A DNA stretch of 11,177 nt from an uncultured Sphingobacteriaceae bacterium. GTDB lineage: Bacteria; Bacteroidota; Bacteroidia; Sphingobacteriales; Sphingobacteriaceae. The position numbers were made by a program, and so were the translations under genes. The DNA lies in the NCBI GenBank assembly GCA_937875035.1, contig CALNCF010000210.1, forward strand, positions 1-11,177, read 5' to 3'. This document shows, one piece after another, positions 7,305 to 11,177 of this stretch. The stretch's first letter is position 1, and each line of letters begins with the position of its first letter. Below the pieces are notes generated by a model. It had not been told where the DNA came from. It did no database searches and saw only the letters and a list, made by a program, of their open reading frames with translations.

Positions 7305-7835
7305 ATGAAACGTGTACGAGCCTTTGTAACCGCGATCATCTTTGCCTTGCTTACCACAGCAGGAGCTAAGACCGGGATGCTTTCGCAGGATGTTCCCATC
7401 ACCCTGCAAACCGTTTTCGTAATGCTGTCGGGGCTGGCTGGCGGCGCCTGGATCGGCTTTACCTCGCAGGTGATCTACCTGCTGCTCGGCCTGTTTTTCC
7501 CGGTCTTTGCCGGAAGCGGCTCAGGCATCGGTGTATTCCAGGGAGCGACAGCAGGCTTTCTTTTTTCTTTTCCTTTGGCGGCTTTCTTAACGGGTATCAT
7601 CGCGCGGTCTTCCGTTTCGCTGAATCGTATCATGGCCGCAGTGTTGCTGGCACAAACCCTGGTTTTCTTCTTCGGTATCCTGGGCATGTGGTATTTTACC
7701 GACTGGGGATGGAACGCTTCCATCCGTTACGCGTTCATCGACCTGGCGCTGACAGGCTATGCCAAGGCTATGTTTACGGGCCTGGCCTGGTACACGTATA
7801 TCATGTACCGGCAGAAAAAAGTTAGAACCTTTTAA
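7305..7835 (+). CDS. bioY: BioY-type biotin transporter substrate-binding (S) component
   Basis: This 176-residue integral membrane protein is expected to bind biotin and import it, alone or with an ECF energy module (EcfA/EcfT). About six hydrophobic segments are visible (roughly 5-21, 34-50, 52-69, 77-100, 108-130, 145-168). The BioY signature VPITLQTVFVMLSGLAGGAW (30-49) follows the first helix. The glycine-rich stretch GSGSGIGVFQGATAGFLFSF corresponds to the family's loop before TM4. ATG at 7305 is chosen because it begins the conserved protein and sits one base after the SNF2 stop (TAGgATG), suggesting translational coupling. A GTG at 7272 would add 11 residues and overlap SNF2 by 32 bases, but these residues do not look like BioY. 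No biotin synthesis genes or ECF ATPase genes are adjacent. Confidence 0.9.
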   Translation: MKRVRAFVTAIIFALLTTAGAKTGMLSQDVPITLQTVFVMLSGLAGGAWIGFTSQVIYLLLGLFFPVFAGSGSGIGVFQGATAGFLFSFPLAAFLTGIIARSSVSLNRIMAAVLLAQTLVFFFGILGMWYFTDWGWNASIRYAFIDLALTGYAKAMFTGLAWYTYIMYRQKKVRTF

Positions 7836-7877
7836 TCCTTATTTCAGTAAAAGGGTACATCGAGTACTAAACAAACG

Positions 7878-9767
7878 ATGAAACATACCCTTTTCTATCT
7901 CACGCTGATATTACTTATCAGCTTTGGATATACCCGTCTTTATGCTGAGGGCACCAAACAGCTCAGGCCCACCTCGGGCAGCTATGGCTATATCCAGATC
8001 AACGATGCCGACCGTACCTTTGCTACGTATGCGGCAAGTCCGGAAGAGCGTTTACACATTCATGTAAGCTCTGTAAAAGAGAAGATCTATTTCGGTTTCG
8101 GGAAGATCTGGAATACCGAAAACCTGAGCAGCCACAAAGTAGCTACCGATGTGTATTACCGGATCAAGAATGAAAAAGGGATCGTGGTAAGCGGCCCGGC
8201 CCTGATCCCGAGCAGCGGACAAGGTTTTATTGATACCTACACCAAGGTGGTGAATGGTCCGACGAAAATAAATCCCGCCGGCTATAATGCCTTAGTCTAT
8301 ACCCCGGTGGATACGGGCGATTTTTATATTGAATTCAACCAGGGAAGCGGATCCGTTTCTTCGGCGCCCAGCGGCAAAAGAAGGGTATTCGAGATGTTTG
8401 ATATTACCGTGATCGACGAGACGGTTCCGGCCAGCCCGGTAGTGAAGAACGGGAGGGTATGGTCGAAGAACTGGGACATCAATACGAACGCTGCTTCCAA
8501 TCCTTTTACGGGTACTCTCTTCGTGTATTCGAATGATGGAGTAGTGACCTCGGTGGGCTTTAACGGGATGCAGCCCTATGCCTTTACCATCTCCTGCAAC
8601 AGTACAGGCTGCGTGAACACGGGTAACCCGGATTCCGACCGCAAATCGAGAGCGGGTAACGCGACCTATCCTTCCTATAAAATATTCCTGAACGATCCCG
8701 ACCATAAGGTGTACCCATCAGGAGTGATCGGTACCCTGAATACCAGCCTGACCTTAACCGGTTGTGCTCCTCATTATTGTATCAACCTGAACACCGATGC
8801 GCCCGGCTTTGTCGATTTCGTGGTCGAGCTGAACGGGATCCCGGGCTACCAGCCCAATTCCCGTGATCTCATCTTCGGGATGGAGGTAAACACGGGTACG
8901 ACCTGTATCCCTTGGGATGGAAGGGATGGGAAGGGTAACCTCATCGACCAGAACCTGAATTTCGAGATTCAGGCGGAGTATAAATTCGGACTGACCAACC
9001 TGCCGATGTTCGATGTGGAGAATTTCAACAACGGATTTAAAGTAGCCTCGGTGCGTCCGCTGGTGATCGTGCCTAAATTATTCTGGGACGACAGCGAGCT
9101 TGGGGGTACCACTAATTTAACGGGTTGTACGGCTACAGGAGGCTGCCATCCCTGGCCCTCTTCCAATTTTGGCGACCAGCGTACGATCAATACCTGGTGG
9201 TATGTAAACGTGCAACGGGATACGATCTATACCGTGAGCATTCCTAAGCCCAGCCCGGTGATCAATGGTCTCAGCCAGATCTGCGATACCAGCGTACTGC
9301 AATCCTATGCGACCAACGAGGTGCCGGGAAACTCGTACGTATGGAGCATTAAACGAGGTACCATTACCGGCTCTGCAACCGGGCACCAGGTATCGGTAAG
9401 ATCAGCCGCAGGGAGAGATACCCTGATCGTAAAAGAGAGCAACCCGGTGGGTTGCTTTGAGGATACCATCTTTCTTTTTACCTACCCTACTCCCGACCCG
9501 GCCATGTCGGGCGATATGAGCGCCTGCGATATAAACACGGTGGATGTATATTCTGTAGACCCTGTTCCGATGAACAGCTACTCCTGGGTGGTTACCGGTG
9601 GGGTGATCTTATCAGGTGAAGCGGCTTCTATCATGCAGGTCAAGTGGACCCAGACCGGGAAGCAGACCGTGACCGTGACGGAACGGAACCCGAACAATTG
9701 CAGTGATACCGATAGCCGCGAAGTAACCGTGCACCCCAAGCCCAGCACGGGTATTATACAGCATTAA
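7878..9767 (+). CDS. Secreted PKD-like repeat protein, apparently lacking its C-terminal sorting domain
   Basis: This 629-residue protein has a signal peptide (1-23, cleavage near LYA-EG) and is probably exported to the periplasm or cell surface. Residues 24-190 form a beta-rich N-terminal region. Residues about 190-455 hold close cysteine pairs (C240/C245, C296/C301, C417/C423) and a WDGRDGKGN motif at 346-354, like the loop of FlgD-type Ig folds. Two PKD-like/Ig-like repeats follow (about 456-536 and 537-619), each with one widely spaced cysteine pair. The chain then ends in PKPSTGIIQH, which matches the opening of another repeat. Related Bacteroidota proteins usually continue through more repeats to a gliding-motility-type or type IX secretion C-terminal domain, and none is present here. 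The gene lies 42 bp after bioY and may be co-transcribed. Its function is unknown; adhesion or a surface role is only inference. Confidence 0.85.
   Translation: MKHTLFYLTLILLISFGYTRLYAEGTKQLRPTSGSYGYIQINDADRTFATYAASPEERLHIHVSSVKEKIYFGFGKIWNTENLSSHKVATDVYYRIKNEKGIVVSGPALIPSSGQGFIDTYTKVVNGPTKINPAGYNALVYTPVDTGDFYIEFNQGSGSVSSAPSGKRRVFEMFDITVIDETVPASPVVKNGRVWSKNWDINTNAASNPFTGTLFVYSNDGVVTSVGFNGMQPYAFTISCNSTGCVNTGNPDSDRKSRAGNATYPSYKIFLNDPDHKVYPSGVIGTLNTSLTLTGCAPHYCINLNTDAPGFVDFVVELNGIPGYQPNSRDLIFGMEVNTGTTCIPWDGRDGKGNLIDQNLNFEIQAEYKFGLTNLPMFDVENFNNGFKVASVRPLVIVPKLFWDDSELGGTTNLTGCTATGGCHPWPSSNFGDQRTINTWWYVNVQRDTIYTVSIPKPSPVINGLSQICDTSVLQSYATNEVPGNSYVWSIKRGTITGSATGHQVSVRSAAGRDTLIVKESNPVGCFEDTIFLFTYPTPDPAMSGDMSACDINTVDVYSVDPVPMNSYSWVVTGGVILSGEAASIMQVKWTQTGKQTVTVTERNPNNCSDTDSREVTVHPKPSTGIIQH
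9243..9485 (+). repeat. PKD-like repeat 1 (coding, residues 456-536)
   Basis: This is the first of two homologous Ig-like units of about 81 residues in the secreted protein. It starts at PKPSPVINGLSQIC, contains an NSYVWS strand motif (W489) and has a likely disulfide C469-C526, followed by a terminal strand. The second unit begins at PTPDP with the same order: cysteine, NSY-W, NPxxC. Confidence 0.75.
9486..9734 (+). repeat. PKD-like repeat 2 (coding, residues 537-619)
   Basis: This second Ig-like unit of 83 residues starts at PTPDPAMSGDMSAC, has the NSYSWVVTGG core (W570) and a likely disulfide C550-C608. Cysteine spacing (58) is almost the same as in repeat 1 (57). It ends in the strand VTVHPKP, whose PKP starts the next repeat unit. 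Confidence 0.75.
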
Positions 9768-9776
9768 CAAATACTG

Positions 9777-10139
9777 TCAGATCATCCAGAGGCAAAGCAG
9801 GGCGATCAAAGCCGGTAATGCCTGGATGTAAAAAATAGAGCGTTGCGCCGTGAGCGCGCCGAAGATCCCGGCTACACTTACACAGCCCAGGAAGAAGCTC
9901 GCAGTTTGCTGCGCATAGCTCTCGTCCTGCATCAGCAGCGACCAGATCAGCCCGGCAGCCAGGAAGCCGTTGTACAAGCCCTGGTTGGCAGCCAGCATTT
10001 TAGTGGGTTCGAATAAATGATCAGGTAAAGAGCGGAATGTCTTTCGTCCGCGGGTGGTCCATGCGAACATCTCCAGCCATAAGATATAGATGTGTTCGAT
10101 GGCCACAAAGCCGATGAGGATCTGAGCAAGTAGCGACAT
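9777..10139 (-). CDS. DUF1304 small integral membrane protein
   Basis: This 120-residue protein has four predicted membrane helices (about 4-22, 52-70, 78-96, 101-118). It matches the DUF1304 family by its conserved stretches: VAIEHIYILWLEMFAW (12-27), the KMLAANQGLYNGFLAAGLIW core (47-66), the FFLGCVSVAGIFGALT segment (82-97) and the final QALPALIALL. The family has no established biochemical role and is widespread as a single inner-membrane protein. ATG at 10139 precedes the conserved N-terminus directly. The gene lies downstream of aspS on the same strand with a 115-bp gap, so it could be read from aspS or from its own promoter; a weak TATATTTA box lies at 10161-10168. Its stop is 9 bp from that of the PKD-repeat gene. 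Confidence 0.92.
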   Translation of the reverse strand: MSLLAQILIGFVAIEHIYILWLEMFAWTTRGRKTFRSLPDHLFEPTKMLAANQGLYNGFLAAGLIWSLLMQDESYAQQTASFFLGCVSVAGIFGALTAQRSIFYIQALPALIALLCLWMI

Positions 10140-10187
10140 AGTAGTATGAGGTTGTTTCTTTAAATATAAGCATTGATCTCATAAAGC

Positions 10188-10225
10188 AGGCCGGTATATA
10201 TGAAAACAGACGGCCTCTTTACCGG
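10188..10225 (-). terminator. Possible weak hairpin between aspS and the DUF1304 gene
   Basis: The 115-bp gap after aspS contains two nested, mutually exclusive inverted repeats. AGGCCG at 10188-10193 pairs with CGGCCT at 10211-10216, and CCGGT at 10191-10195 pairs with ACCGG at 10221-10225. Stems are only 5-6 bp with long loops, and no strong T-run follows on the minus strand. It could be a poor terminator, an attenuating structure or chance. Confidence 0.2.
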
Positions 10226-10254
10226 AAGCCGCTTGTTCTGTAGCTGTAAGGATA

Positions 10255-11177
10255 TTATTTAATACTGATGCCTAACTCGTTCAGCTGTGCGCTGGCAATG
10301 CCCGCCGGCGAGTCGATCATCACATCCCTTCCGGAATTATTCTTAGGGAAGGCGATCACGTCACGGATGGAATCCAGCTCAGCGAAGAGTGAGCACCAGC
10401 GGTCGAACCCGAAAGCGATACCCCCGTGCGGAGGCGCTCCGTATTCGAAAGCGTCCATCAGGAACCCGAACTGCTGCTGCGCATCCTCCTTGCTGAAGCC
10501 GAGGTGTTTGAACATCAGCGCCTGTAATTCCTTGTTATGGATCCGGATCGATCCGCCGCCGATCTCTGTACCATTGATCACCATATCGTATGCATTGGCC
10601 CGCACTTCGCCCGGATTGGTATCGAGCAGGGAAATGTCTTCAGGCTTTGGCGATGTGAACGGATGGTGCATGGCATGGTAACGCTGCGATTCTTCATCCC
10701 ATTCGAGCAATGGAAAATCCAGCACCCACAGAGGAGCGAAAGTGCTCTTGTCGCGCAGCCCCAAACGGTTCCCCATTTCCAGGCGAAGCTCGTTCATCGC
10801 TTTGCGTGTTTTATCAGCCTTGCCTGCCAATACCAGGATCAGGTCGCCGGGCTCTGCCTGGAATGCGGCCGCCCATTTTTTCAATTCTTCTTCGTTATAA
10901 AATTTATCTACGGATGATTTGATGGTCCCGTCGCTGTTATAACGGCAGTACACCAGTCCGGTGGCGCCGATCTGCGGGCGTTTCACATAATCGGTCAGCT
11001 CGTCGAGCTGCTTGCGGGTATATTCTGCGCAGCCCTTCGCGCAGATACCTACCACCAGTTCCGCGTCGTCGAACACTTTGAATTCTTTTCCCTTTACGAA
11101 GTCGTTCATTTCGGTAAACTTCATTCCGAAACGGATATCAGGCTTGTCGGAACCATAATATTTCATGGCATCAGCAT
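10255..11177 (-). CDS. aspS: Aspartyl-tRNA synthetase, C-terminal part (5' end cut by window edge)
   Basis: This is a class II aminoacyl-tRNA synthetase that attaches aspartate to tRNA-Asp in the cytoplasm. The 306 visible residues run from ADAMKYYGSDKPDIRFGM, a canonical internal AspRS sequence, to the natural stop at 10255-10257; the methionine at 11166 is internal, not the start. The N-terminal anticodon-binding OB fold and motif 2 lie beyond the edge. Visible are the bacterial-type GAD insertion domain (roughly the first 130 residues), the strand with HAMHHPFTSPKPED, and motif 3 (PPHGGIAFGFDRW) with its ATP-binding arginine. The C-terminal AFPKNNSGRDVMIDSPA motif follows. The GAD domain identifies a bacterial-type, not archaeal-type, enzyme. 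Bacterial AspRS is about 585 residues, so slightly over half is here. Confidence 0.97.
   Translation of the reverse strand, partial: ADAMKYYGSDKPDIRFGMKFTEMNDFVKGKEFKVFDDAELVVGICAKGCAEYTRKQLDELTDYVKRPQIGATGLVYCRYNSDGTIKSSVDKFYNEEELKKWAAAFQAEPGDLILVLAGKADKTRKAMNELRLEMGNRLGLRDKSTFAPLWVLDFPLLEWDEESQRYHAMHHPFTSPKPEDISLLDTNPGEVRANAYDMVINGTEIGGGSIRIHNKELQALMFKHLGFSKEDAQQQFGFLMDAFEYGAPPHGGIAFGFDRWCSLFAELDSIRDVIAFPKNNSGRDVMIDSPAGIASAQLNELGISIK

Noticed and set aside
6743..7402. 219-codon open frame on the minus strand across the SNF2/bioY junction
   Set aside because: It is antisense to two recognised genes, including the conserved helicase motif VI, and its translation has no domain-like pattern.
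10255..11166. aspS starting at the ATG at 11166
   Set aside because: The residues just upstream (ADA) continue the canonical internal AspRS sequence before YYGSDKPD, and about 280 N-terminal residues are missing, so the gene simply runs off the window edge.

Overview
The window looks like an ordinary chromosomal segment of a member of the Bacteroidota, most likely family Chitinophagaceae or a close relative. The evidence is a stand-alone alpha-subunit pyruvate dehydrogenase E1, a Bacteroidota-style two-PDZ HtrA protease, a secreted protein with tandem PKD-like repeats of the gliding-motility / type IX secretion kind, few Shine-Dalgarno sequences, and several matches to the Bacteroidota promoter box TAnnTTTG. 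The organism is inferred from protein style only; no rRNA or other marker is present.

Layout, left to right. A 5'-complete but 3'-truncated pdhA runs off the left edge on the minus strand (1-843). A 269-bp divergent spacer follows, then a secreted NlpC/P60 peptidase (1113-1733, +). It converges on an htrA/degQ-type serine protease (1794-3269, -), and the two share a near-perfect bidirectional terminator hairpin (1743-1771). A divergent spacer of about 150 bp leads to dapF (3424-4203, +). A promoter-bearing gap then precedes a large SNF2-family ATPase that starts with TTG (4322-7303, +). A BioY-type biotin transporter S component follows after one base (7305-7835, +), and then a secreted PKD-repeat protein (7878-9767, +). 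Convergent to that, with only 9 bp between, is a small DUF1304 membrane protein (9777-10139, -). The 3' two thirds or so of aspS runs off the right edge (10255-11177, -).

Most genes are housekeeping: pyruvate oxidation, lysine/meso-diaminopimelate synthesis, cell-wall peptide hydrolysis, envelope proteolysis, biotin uptake and tRNA-Asp charging. NlpC/P60, dapF and htrA are all envelope-linked but sit in separate transcription units. SNF2, bioY and the PKD-repeat gene probably form one plus-strand transcription unit, although their functions have no obvious connection.

I found no CRISPR array, insertion sequence, tRNA, rRNA, phage gene or defence cassette. The most unusual item is the PKD-repeat protein. 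It stops ten residues into what would be a third repeat, has no visible C-terminal sorting domain, and carries an orderly set of paired cysteines. No convincing new multi-gene system is visible.
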